DNA of 64,000 nt from Stomorhina lunata (lineage: Eukaryota; Arthropoda; Insecta; Diptera; Rhiniidae): positions 125,341,983-125,405,982 of the forward strand of contig OW121742.1 of assembly GCA_933228675.1 (NCBI GenBank). Reading direction: 5' to 3'. Positions 21,861-33,235 of the stretch are shown in pieces. The notes below the pieces were generated by a model. That model did no database searches. It was not told the origin of the DNA and was given only the letters and a program-made list of their open reading frames with translations. Both the position numbers and the translations under genes were made by a program. How positions within the stretch are numbered: the first letter of the stretch is position 1; each line of letters opens with the position of its first letter.

Positions 21861-24454
21861 TAAAAGCTTTGAAAAGATAAAGCCTACTTTAGATCTTGAT
21901 ATTCTAAAGAAATCTTGGGCAAAGTCTCTCTTATTTCTCTAGGGTTAACAAAATACAAAATCAGAGAGACTTGCCCAACACTGTTCTAAAGTATACTTTA
22001 GAATATCAAAATTTATTTGGAAAATTTGTTATTCCGCCCCATTGTGCATTAAGTACAAGTAAGATACTTTTAAACAATTTTGATTAGAAAATAGGTAGTT
22101 TTATAAGAATTTCTTCCTTTTTCTAGAAATTTTTGTATAAATTTGTATATCATTAAATCCAAGCCATCTGGTAACACTTTTTTTTTAATTTAAAATTCTG
22201 CCACTTAATTGAAATACTCACGTTAAATTGTGTGACATTGCCAGATATATGGAAATTTTAAGGTGTGTCGATGTAAATTTTTTATATTTTTGTTAGTTTA
22301 AGATTTCACAAAAACATTTATTATCAATTTTTTCAATAATTTAATCATATAAAATTATTTTTTTATATAAATAATTTTTTCTATTTTTGGTTTATCATAA
22401 ATTCAAGTTAGACATTTATGGCACTTTAAATTAATTTAGAATTTTAATAGAAATTTTAAAAATAAACACTTAAATGAAAGATATTTAGATTTCAAAGTGA
22501 TTTTGAATATTATTTTTTTTTTATTATATTTTAAATATTCAAAACTTCTACACGTTTTAGAATATTTAAAGGTTGTTTTTTCTTATTTTGTTTTAAATCA
22601 GAAATAACGTTTTAAAATTTTACCGACGGCTTAAGAAATATTTTTGAATTGCAGGTGTTTTTTTTAAATTCTCAATATTTTTTTCTTTAAATTTTTTGTT
22701 TATTTAATTTTTTCTTATATTTTAGCTAATTTTCTTATTCAATTTTATAAATTTTATTTGAGAGTTTTTTTTTTAGTTTTATAACAAATTTAAATAGGTA
22801 AATTGTTTATTTTTTAAATTATGATTTTTTTTTGTTAGAATTTATAAGACTTCCAAATTTTCATTATTGGTAATATTCTGTAGACCTCAATTGATGGAAA
22901 TTGTGTTTTTTCTTATTACTCTATAATTGTTTAGAATTTTGTTTATTTACTATATATTTGTTGGCTTATATACTTTAAAGTTTTCTTATATATACACAAA
23001 AATTTTTGCATAAAACCGTTTCACTAAAAATTTTGCGTCCAAACGCGCGCGATTTCAAATAACACTAAGAAAATATGCAAAACTTGAGTAAAACAAATTT
23101 GTAATACATACAAACAGACTCTATCGGTTTGTATATGTCATTAAATGTTTAAGTGTGTTGGTTTTTTTTTAAAGGGGGGATATTGTCAGAAAAGGGGAGA
23201 CTCCAAACACGCACACACAAGAACTACACATTTTTTTCAAGATATTAAACCGAAACGGACGGCTAAGCTTCAAATTTTGAACAAGATTCTGAAATAATAG
23301 TAGAGGCTCCAAAGCGTAAGCAAAACGAAACAAGCTTAAGATATCAAGATGAGAGATGATCTCGTATAAGATATAGAGGAAGCAAAAGTAGCCCAAAAGT
23401 ATACAACCATTATAAAAACCAACAAAAAAGAAGGAAACAAAACAACAATAACAACAACAAAACTTAGCAAATGATATTCAAATGGAAAATATGAAAGAAA
23501 AAAAGCCCCAATATAACGAAAGCTTTAAAAGAGAACCAGAAAATCCACTAAGAATCTCAAAAACGAAAAAAAAAACAAGCCAAGAAAACCCCAATAAACA
23601 ACAAATACACATACTCATACACTCGTCTATTTACAATTCAAAGAAAATGCAGTTGCAATTGCACCAAAGCCAGAACAACAACAACTGAATTTCATAAATT
23701 CAAACACACAAACAAACAAATAACCTAGTCTCCCTCGTTCTTCAAACCAAAACAAAAAGAAAAAACAGACCCACACACACGCAGGTTAAAACCTTTGAAA
23801 AACAACAAATAAACACAACAATTTAAAGCTCCCCTTCTTATCTAAAGAGCAAAAGAGACAACTATATCTTCTTAAAATCCTATTGGTTGTCTGGTTTACG
23901 GGTTTTTTTTTGTTTATCTCCATAAAATAGTCAATGTGTGCGTTTGTTTGCGTGTTTATCTCTATGGGGGAGGTGTTTTTATATATTTTTCTAGTTATTC
24001 ACTTACACAATGGGGGGTTTGGCCATTATTTTTCTTAAAAATATTCAGTCTTTTTAACAGCGCAGGTTTTTCTTGAATTTTCTTTACATTTGTCCCTATA
24101 TTTTCTCAGTTTTACTTTATTTTTCTTAGTTCCTTTTTTTGAAAATTTCAGTTTTTTCTTTTAAGTAACTGCTTTTTCTTTAATAATTGTTTATATTATT
24201 TACAAAATATGTTAATAAGTCTGCCTTAGGTCAGTTTAAAGAGTTTGTTTGTGTGTTTATTTGTCATTTTTGTAATATTGATTTTTTCCATTTAAGTTTT
24301 GTATTACATTTTATTTTTCAATTTCAATTTGGTGTTGTTTTCTCTAGAGTTTGTCATTTACTTATGTACAAACATTCGTTTAACCCTTTTGGCACCATAA
24401 TTAGTTTTTGTCTAAGTAAAAATTTAAACATTAAATCGGGAACATGAAATTGAG
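21861..24454. other. Very AT-rich non-coding interval
   Basis: T-rich (about 22140-23030) and then A/CAA-rich (about 23400-23870) DNA. Frames at 23169-23396, 23482-23688 and 24187-24447 are composition-driven, with Lys/Gln/Asn or Phe-rich translations. No gene, RNA or transposon recognised. Confidence 0.5.
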
Positions 24455-24720
24455 TAGATTGAAGAATTTAGTCGGAAGAAATTGAGTAGAAAACTGAATC
24501 AAAAATTAGAGTATAAACAAAATTAAGAACTGAAACAAGAGTTGAATCAAGAATTGAATCTGGAATTTAAACAAGACCTAAATCCAGGGCTCAACCAAGA
24601 ACTGGATCGATAAAAGAATTAAGAACTAAATGACGCATTAAATCAAGAAGATTGGACATCATCAAGAACTGGATCAGATTAGAACTTAGTCAAGAACTGA
24701 AAACTGAGCAGAATCTAGAG
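24455..24720 (+). repeat. Decayed roughly 12-bp repeat related to the 44.6-kb array
   Basis: Irregular copies of GAA.TGAATCAA, with runs such as GAATTGAATC, GAACTGAA and CCTAAATCCAGGG spaced about 12 bp apart. The motif matches the GAATCCAGAACT unit at 44560-45600 but is far more decayed and is flanked by different DNA. Confidence 0.6.
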
Positions 24721-25189
24721 CCTATAGCTAAAGTAAAACCAACAAAAAATCCTTAAATAAATTTAAGCCCCATTCATTTCCTTTTAATCATAAAAGGGTT
24801 AATTTTGAGAACTAATGGGAAAAAATTATATCAGTAAAATGGAAAGAAAATAATGCTAAGGCGTTAATTTTCAAGAGTTATAGGTATTTTAGTATTTATA
24901 TTGTTACCTGTTTTTATTTGTTCTTTTTTACTATTATATTTTTTATGTTATAGGTATTTATTTTGTTAATAAAATTAGTTAATTCTAATATAGAGTATAC
25001 AAGTGTAAAACATATGGTTTTTAAAGAACTAAAAAGTTTAGAAGCTTTAAATATTTATTAATATGTAATACCCACTTACAAACCTATAAAAAGAATTAAA
25101 CTTCAATTTCAGAAGGTAAATAGAAACTTTGGGTTTAATGAACTTTAAAGACTTAAACTTAAATTAGGTACAAATATTCTTATTAAAAT
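24721..25189. other. AT-rich spacer before the largest array
   Basis: About 470 bp with no repeat period, open frame of note or recognisable element. Confidence 0.5.
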
Positions 25190-28100
25190 AAGAAATTTCC
25201 TATAAAAATAGGAAATTTTTGAAAAATTACCTATAAAAATAGGAAATTTTTGAAAAATTTCCTATAAAAATAGGAAATTTTTAAAAAATTTCCTATAAAA
25301 ATAGGAAATTTTTGAAAAATTACCTATAAAAATAGGAAATTTTTGAAAAATTTCCTATAAAAATAGGAAATTTTTGAAAAATTTCCTATAAAAATAGGAA
25401 ATTTTTGAAAAATTCCCTATAAAAATAGGAAATTTTTGAAAAATTCCCTATAAAAGTAGGAAATTTTTGAAAAATTTCCTATAAAAATAGGAAATTTTTG
25501 AAAAATTTCCTATAAAAATAGGAAATTTTTGAAAAATTCCCTATAAAAATAGGAAATTTTTGAAAAATTCCCTATAAAAATAGGAAATTTTTGAAAAATT
25601 CCCTAAAAAAATAGGAAATTTTTGAAAAATTCCCTATAAAAATAGGAAATTTTTGAAAAATTTCCTATAAAAATAGGAAATTTTTGAAAAATTTCCTATA
25701 AAAATAGGAAATTTTTGAAAAATTTCCTATAAAAATAGGAAATTTTTGAAAAATTTCCTATAAAAATAGGAAATTTTTGAAAAATTTCCTATAAAAATAG
25801 GAAATTTTTGAAAAATTTCCTATAAAAATAGGAAATTTTTGAAAAATTTCCTATAAAAATAGGAAATTTTTAAAAAATTTCCTATAAAAATAGGAAATTT
25901 TTGAAAAATTTCCTATAAAAATAGGAAATTTTTGAAAAATTTCCTATAAAAATAGGAAATTTTTGAAAAATTTCCTATAAAAATAGGAAATTTTTGAAAA
26001 ATTTCCTATAAAAATAGGAAATTTTTGAAAAATTTCCTATAAAAATAGGAATTTTTGAAAAATTTCCTATAAAAATAGGAAATTTTTGAAAAATTTCCTA
26101 TAAAAATAGGAAATTTTTGAAAAATTTCCTATAAAAATAGGAAAATTTTGAAAAATTTCCTATAAAAATAGGAAATTTTTGAAAAATTTCCTATAAAAAT
26201 AGGAAATTTTTGAAAAATTTCCTATAAAAATAGGAAATTTTTGAAAAATTTCCTATAAAAATAGGAAATTTTTGAAAAATTTCCTATAAAAATAGGAAAT
26301 TTTTGAAAAATTTCCTATAAAAACAGGAAATTTTTGAAAAATTTCCTGTAAAAATAGGAAATTTTTGAAAAATTTCCTATAAAAATAGGAAATTTTTGAA
26401 AAATTTCCTATAAAAATAGGAAATTTTTGAAAAATTTCCTATAAAAATAGGAAATTTTTGAAAAATTTCCTATAAAAATAGGAAATTTTTGAAAATTTTC
26501 CTATAAAAATAGGAAATTTTTGAAAAATTTCCTATAAAAATAGGAAATTTTTGAAAAATTTCCTATAAAAATAGGAAATTTTTGAAAAATTTCCTATAAA
26601 AATAGGAAATTTTTGAAAAATTTCCTATAAAAATAGGAAATTTTTGAAAAATTTCCTATAAAAATAGGAAATTTTTGAAAAATTTCCTATAAAAATAGAA
26701 AATTTTTGAAAAATTTCCTATAAAAATAGGAAATTTTTGAAAAATTTCCTATAAAAATAGGAAATTTTTGAAAAATTTCCTATAAAAATAGGAAATTTTT
26801 GAAAAATTTCCTATAAAAATAGGAAATTTTTGAAAAATTTCCTATAAAAATGAGAAATTTTTGAAAAATTTCCTATAAAATTTAAAAAAATTTTCTAAAA
26901 TCTAGGAAATTTTTTATTTTTTCCTATAAAAATAGGAAATTTTTGAAAAATTTCCTATAAAAATAGGAAATTTTTGAAAAATTTCCTATAAAAATAGAAA
27001 ATTTTTGAAAAATTTCCTATAAAAATAGGAAATTTTTGAAAAATTTCCTATAAAAATAGGAAATTTTTGAAAAATTTCCTATAAAAATAGGAAATTTTTG
27101 AAAAATTTCCTATAAAAATAGGAAATTTTTGAAAAATTTCCTATAAAAATGAGAAATTTTTGAAAAATTTCCTATAAAATTTAAAAAAATTTTCTAAAAT
27201 CTAGGAAATTTTTTATTTTTTCCTATAAAAATAGGAAATTTTTGAAAAATTTCCTATAAAAATAGGAAATTTTTGAAAAATTTCCTATAAAAATAGGAAA
27301 TTTTTGAAAAATTTCCTATAAAAATAGGAAATTTTTGAAAAATTTCCTATAAAAATAGGAAATTTTTGAAAAATTTCCTATAAAAATAGGAAATTTTTGA
27401 AAAACTTCCTATAAAAATAGGAAATTTTTGAAAAATATCCTATAAAAATAGGAAATTTTTGAAAAATTTCCTATAAAAATAGGAATTTTTGAAAAATTTC
27501 CTATAAAAATAGGAAATTTTTGAAAAATTTCCTATAAAAATAGGAAATTTTTGAAAATTTTCCTATAAAAATAAGAAATTTTTGAAAATTTTCCTATAAA
27601 AATAGGAAATTTTTGAAAAATTTCCTATAAAAATAGGAAATTTTTGAAAAATTTCCTATAAAAATAGGAAATTTTTGAAAAATTTCCTATAAAAATAGGA
27701 AATTTTTGAAAAATTTCCTATAAAAATAGGAAATTTTTGAAAAATTTCCTATAAAAATAGGAAATTTTTGAAAAATTTCCTATAAAAATAGGAAATTTTT
27801 GAAAAATTTCCTATAAAAATAGGAAATTTTTGAAAAATTTCCTATAAAAATAGGAAATTTTTGAAAAATTTCCTATAAAAATAGGAAATTTTTGAAAAAT
27901 TTCCTATAAAAATAGGAAATTTTTGAAAAATTTCCTATAAAAATAGGAATTTTTTGAAAAATTTCCTATAAAAATAGGAATTTTTGAAAAATTTCCTATA
28001 AAAATAGGAAATTTTTGAAAAATTTCCTTTAAAAATAGGAAATTTTTGAAAAATTTCATATAAAAATAGGAAATTTTTGAAAAATTTCATATAAAAATAG

Positions 28101-28640
28101 GAAATTTTTGAAAAATTTCCTATAAAAATAGGAAATTTTTGAAAAATTTCCTATAAAAATAGGAAATTTTTGAAAAATTTCCTATAAAAATAGGAAATTT
28201 TTGAAAAATTTCCTATAAAAATAGGAAATTTTTGAAAAATTTCCTATAAAAATAGGAAATTTTTGAAAAATTTCCTATAAAAATAGGAAATTTTTGAAAA
28301 ATTTCCTATAAAAATAGGAAATTTTTGAAAAATTTCTATAAAAATAGGAAATTTTTGAAAAATTTCCTATAAAAATAGGAAATTTTTGAAAAATTTCCTA
28401 TAAAAATAGGAAATTTTTGAAAAATTTCCTATAAAAATAGGAAATTTTTGAAAAATTTCCTATAAAAATAGGAAATTTTTGAAAAATTTCCTATAAAAAT
28501 AGGAAATTTTTGAAAAATTTCCTATAAAAATGAGAAATTTTTGAAAAATTTCCTATAAAATTTAAAAAAATTTTCTAAAATCTAGGAAATTTTTTAAAAA
28601 TTTTCGATAAAAATAAGAAATTTTTAAAAAATTTCTTTTA
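25190..28640 (+). repeat. 31-bp AT-rich minisatellite array 4, plus orientation (largest)
   Basis: About 110 copies of a strongly uniform 31-bp unit centred on CCTATAAAAATAGG and joined by AAATTTTTGAAAAATTT. The CCTAT/ATAGG halves are complementary, so every unit can form a hairpin with a 4-base loop. Variant blocks (CCCTATAAAA at 25400-25630) mark local spread. A distinctive cassette containing TGAGAAATTT and then CTAAAATCTAGGAAAT occurs three times (from 26851, 27150 and 28531). No open frame of note. Confidence 0.96.
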
Positions 28641-28684
28641 TAATTTTCTTAATACAAATTTTAAATATTTTTAGGATTTTAGCT

Positions 28685-28740
28685 GCATTCTGATGATGGA
28701 CCACATGACCAATTTTGGTCTCGAAATTTTGATTGAATCT
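28685..28740 (+). ncRNA. Weak hammerhead-like motif next to the largest array
   Basis: Plus strand: CUGAUGA (28690-28696), an extra U, then a stem GGACC with GGUCU (about 28698-28702 and 28717-28721) over a 14-nt loop, then C and GAAA (28723-28726). A 2-bp stem III (AU with AU) would be followed by UU. Stem I would have only two pairs. Order and spacing match the better motif at 9788-9834, including the extra base after CUGANGA. The poor stems I and III suggest a non-functional relative or a coincidence. Confidence 0.25.
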
Positions 28741-29698
28741 GGAAGGAAGATGAATGAGAATTTTTGTATAGTTTTCCATATTTAAGAAATAAAAAAAATG
28801 GTATAATTATATTTTTCAATCACAAAATTTTGACTTCACAAGGACTTGGTAGGTTAAGTCATACACAAATCCTTTAACTTGTAACTGCCTAAATATGTAT
28901 ATAAAAATTCTATGTTAATATACCATTTTATCAAATTGCATATTTCTTTTGTTCGAAAACATTCAATACATAAAAATAAATTTCCATCAATTGTAGGAAT
29001 TCACACTTTTTGAATAGAAACCGAACCAACCGCTCATTACAATAATCACACAGTTTTTGTTGATCAATAATTGGACTTGAAAGGTGTTCAACTTGAAAGG
29101 TAAATTATTTAAAAGCTGCTTCCTTTTTCATACAAAAAACAACTCAATCTATAGGAAAATATTATACCAACAGTTAAATAAAGAATCTAAAGGGAGTTTA
29201 AGCCAAACTCTTGAAATGATGGGGGTAATGGGCATGAAGACTCCTTAAACAAATAAAACAATTCCAACAAAAACATACAAATATTAAATATTCCTTACAA
29301 AACAATTCTTCCCTGTTTTTGTTATAAAACAAAAATTTGAACAAAATAAAAATAAACGAAAAAATAATGAATAAATTTACGCCAATGCTTGAAAGGATCT
29401 ATGGAAGGATAAATAAATGGATGGATGGATGAATGAAAAAGTTGGCTGTTTGGTTGGCAGCTTTACCTGGTTATTTGGTGGAGTGGATGAATGAATGAAT
29501 GAATGTTTGTTTATAAATGGTTTCTATTCTCCCCTGTTTCTCCATTCAAAGTCAAGGACTTTTTTTAGCTTGTTTTAATTAAGTTTTAGTTAAAAGGTGG
29601 CGCAGTCACAAAAATTTATAGAAAGGCATACATCGAGACATACTTAATCAATTAAAGGTGTTTTCTAAAGGGAAACATACAAAAAAAGGGAACCAATA
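28741..29698. other. AT-rich spacer with tetranucleotide patches
   Basis: Non-repetitive apart from ATGG/ATGA tetranucleotide runs (about 29405-29440 and 29480-29510). No gene recognised. It separates two arrays of the same family and orientation. Confidence 0.5.
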
Positions 29699-29699
29699 G

Positions 29700-30440
29700 G
29701 AACATTTTTGAAAAATTTCCTATAAAAATAAGAAATTTTTGAAAAATTTCCTATAAAAATAAGAAATTTTTGAAAAATTTCCTATAAAAATAAGAAATTT
29801 TTGAAAAATTTCCTATAAAAATAAGAAATTTTTGAAAAATTTCCTATAAAAATAAGAAATTTTTGAAAAATTTCCTATAAAAATAAGAAATTTTTGAAAA
29901 ATTTCCTATAAAAATAAGAAATTTTTGAAAAATTTCCTATAAAAATAAGAAATTTTTGAAAAATTTCCTATCAAAATAAGAAATTTTTGAAAGATTTCCT
30001 ACAAAAATAAGAAATTTTTGAAAAATTTTCTAAAAAAAATAAGAAATTTTTGAAAAATTTCCTATAAAAATAAGAAATTTTTGAAAAATTTCCTATAAAA
30101 ATAAGAAATTTTTGAAAAATTTCCTATAAAAATAAGAAATTTTTGAAAAATTTCCTATAAAAATAAGAATTTTTTGAAAAATTTCCTATAAAAATAAGAA
30201 ATTTTTGAAAAATTTCCTATAAAAATAAGAAATTTTTGAAAAATTTCCTATAAAAATAAGAAAACTTTGAAAAATCTCCTATAAAAATAAGAAATTTTCA
30301 AAAAATTTTCTCTAAAAATAAGAAATTTTTGAAAAATTTCATCCAAAAATAAGAAAATTTTGAAAAATTTACTCTAAAAATAAGAAATTTTTTTAAAATT
30401 TACTATAAAAACTAAAAATTTCCTAAAAAATAAAAATAAT
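29700..30440 (+). repeat. 31-bp AT-rich minisatellite array 5, plus orientation
   Basis: About 23 copies. The unit differs from array 4 by A for G in the second half (CCTATAAAAATAAG rather than ATAGG), which weakens the internal hairpin. The left two thirds are uniform and the right end decays. It faces array 6, which has the opposite orientation, across 0.9 kb. Confidence 0.93.
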
Positions 30441-31360
30441 TTTAAAACTTTAGTCTTTGCATTTCCTATTGGGTCTCTTACGTATAACATCTTAATTAAT
30501 TTCTATTCCTAGATTGTGTAGCTCTGGACTATTTTGGGGCTTCTTGGGTGAAAAATTAATTAATTTTCTCCCGTTTATTGAATAAAATAATGTTTATTAT
30601 ACAATTGGAGATGGTAAGAATACATAATTTCTTACACCCAAAATAATTTAAATAGTTTTGAAATAATATTGTCACGATAGTCGGAATTTTGAGGTTGTTT
30701 CAAAATTTTTAAGGCAAAAATATTTAAATTTATTTTACATTTAAGAAATTACTATATAAAAAATATTTACATACGTTTTTCTACTTATAACATAAGTAAA
30801 ATCATAAGGAAGTTTTAAAGGTAGAAATTAAATAAATTCTATTTCCAGCTTTTAAAAATTTCTTCCCAAGAGAAATTCTATAAAATTTACAAATTGTAAT
30901 AGCAAAAAATTTAAATTTATTTTATTTTTAATTTATTTTCCTTCTTAGAATATAATTTTTGTTAAGTATTTTCATTATATTTTTATTACTCTTTAGAAAT
31001 TTCTAATATTGAAATTTTTATTCATTTAAGCCACAAAATAGGCAAAAATCTTAAGAATATTACAAAAAACTCATAATGTTTCTATTCACAATTTTCTAAA
31101 GATTTAGAAAATAATTTCCTACTTTTTTCTTCGTTTTGTGCGCTTTCTTTTTTTTAAATCTTAATGGTCCTTTGATGGCTCATTTGAATTGTCAATTGTT
31201 CATTTAAATCCCATTTCTGAAAAAAAGCTCCAAAGACTTCAGTTTCATTTTCTATGAACTTACGCAAAAAATAAACTTTTTAATATGCAAAATATGAAAA
31301 CATATAACAAAAAATATTTTTTAAATGAAAAAACAGAATTTTAAGGTATTAAATCTTTTT
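30441..31360. other. Spacer between facing arrays 5 and 6
   Basis: About 0.9 kb of AT-rich DNA with no period, gene or known element. It would form the loop of a hairpin if the two flanking arrays paired. Confidence 0.5.
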
Positions 31361-33235
31361 TTATTTTTATAGGAAATTTTTCAAAAATTTTCTGTTTTCA
31401 TAGGAATTATTTCAAAAAATTTCTATTTTTATAGGAAATTTTTTCAAAAATTTTCTATTTTTAAAGGAAATTTTTCAAAAATTTTCTATTTTTATAGGAA
31501 ATTTTTCAAAAATTTTCTATTTTTATAGAAAATTTTTCAAAAATTTTCTGTTCTTATAGGAAATTTTTCAAAAATTTTTTTATTTTTATAGGAAATTTTT
31601 AAAAAAATTTTCTATTTTTAAAGGAAATTTTTAAAAAATTTACTGTTTTTAAAGGAAATTTTTAAAAAATTTACTGTTATTCAAAAATTTCTTATTTTTA
31701 TAGGGAACATTTTCGAAAATTTTTTATTTTTATAGGAAATTGTTCAACAATTTTTTATTTTATAGGAAATTTTTCAAAAATTTTTTATTTCTATAGGAAA
31801 TTTTCAAAAATTTTCTATTTTTATAGGAAACTTTTCAAAAATTTTCTATTTTTATAGAAAATTTTTCAAAATTTTTCTATTTTTATAGGAAATTTTTCAA
31901 AAAATTCCTATTTGTATAGAAAATTTTTCAAAAATTTTCTATTTTTATAGGAAATTTTTCAAAAATTTTCTATTTTTATAGGAAATTTTTCAAAAATTTT
32001 CTATTTTTATAGGAAATTTTTTAAAAGTTTGTTATTTTTATAAGAAATTTTTCAAAAATTTGTTATTTTTATAGGAAATTTTTCAAAAATTTCTTATTTT
32101 TACAGGAAATTTTTCTCAAATTTCTTATTTTTATAGGAATTTTTTCAAAAATTTCTTATTTTTATAGGAAATTTTTCAAAAATTTCTTATTTTTGTATGA
32201 AATTTTTCACAAATTTCTTATTTTTATAGGAATTTTTTCAAAAATTTCTTATTTTTATATATATTCTATAGGAAATTTTCAAAAATTTTCTATTTTTATA
32301 GGAAACTTTTCAAAAATTTCCTATTTTTATAGAAAATTTTTCAAAATTTTTCTATTTTTATAGGAAATTTTTCAAAAAATTCCTATTTGTATAGAAAATT
32401 TTTCAAAAATTTTCTATTTTTATAGGAAATTTTTCAAAAATTTTCTATTTTTATAGGAAATTTTTCAAAAATTTTATATTTTTATAGGAAATTTTTCAAA
32501 AATTTTATATTTTTATAGGAAATTTTTCAAAAATTTTCTATTTTTATAGGAAATTTTTCAAAAATTTTCTATTTTTATAGGAAATTTTTTAAAAGTTTGT
32601 TATTTTTATAAGAAATTTTTCAAAAATTTGTTATTTTTATAGGAAATTTTTCAAAAATTTCTTATTTTTACAGGAAATTTTTCTCAAATTTCTTATTTTT
32701 ATAGGAATTTCTTCAAAAATTTCTTATTTTTATAGGAAATTTTTCAAAAATTTCTTATTTTTGTATGAAATTTTTCACAAATTTCTTATTTTTTATAGGA
32801 ACTTTTTCAAAAATTTCTTATTTTTATAGGAAATTTTTCAAAAATTTCTTATTTTTTCGAAAATTGTTCAAAAATTTCTTATTTTCATAGAAATTTTAGA
32901 AAAATTTCCTAATAAAATTTCTTATTTGAATAAGAAATTTTTCAAAAATTTCCTATATTTATAAGACATTTTTCAAAAATTTCTTATTTTTATATGAAAT
33001 TTTTTTAAAAATTTATTTTTATAGGAAATTTTTCAAAAAATTTCTTATTTTTATAGGAAAATTTTCAAAAATTTTTTATTTTTAAAGGAAATTTTTCAAA
33101 AAATTTCTTTTTTTTTATAGGAAATTTTTCAATAATGTCTTATTGTTTTAGGAAATATTTTAAAATGTTCTTTGTTATATGAAATTTTTTAAAAATTTCT
33201 CATTTTTATAGGGATTTTTTAAAAATTTGTTTTTG
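31361..33235 (-). repeat. 31-bp AT-rich minisatellite array 6, minus orientation
   Basis: About 60 copies of the inverted unit, typically CTATTTTTATAGGAAATTTT followed by TCAAAAATTT. Higher-order structure is clear: a run of distinctive variants starting near 31791 (GGAAACTTTTC, then ATTTGTATAGAAAA, then AAAAGTTTGTTATTTTTATA, then TTTTTCTCAAATTTC) repeats from near 32266 with the same order and three extra units inserted. Confidence 0.94.

Noticed and set aside
25190..28640. CRISPR-like array
   Set aside because: Repeats are contiguous with no unique spacers, and the genome is clearly animal.
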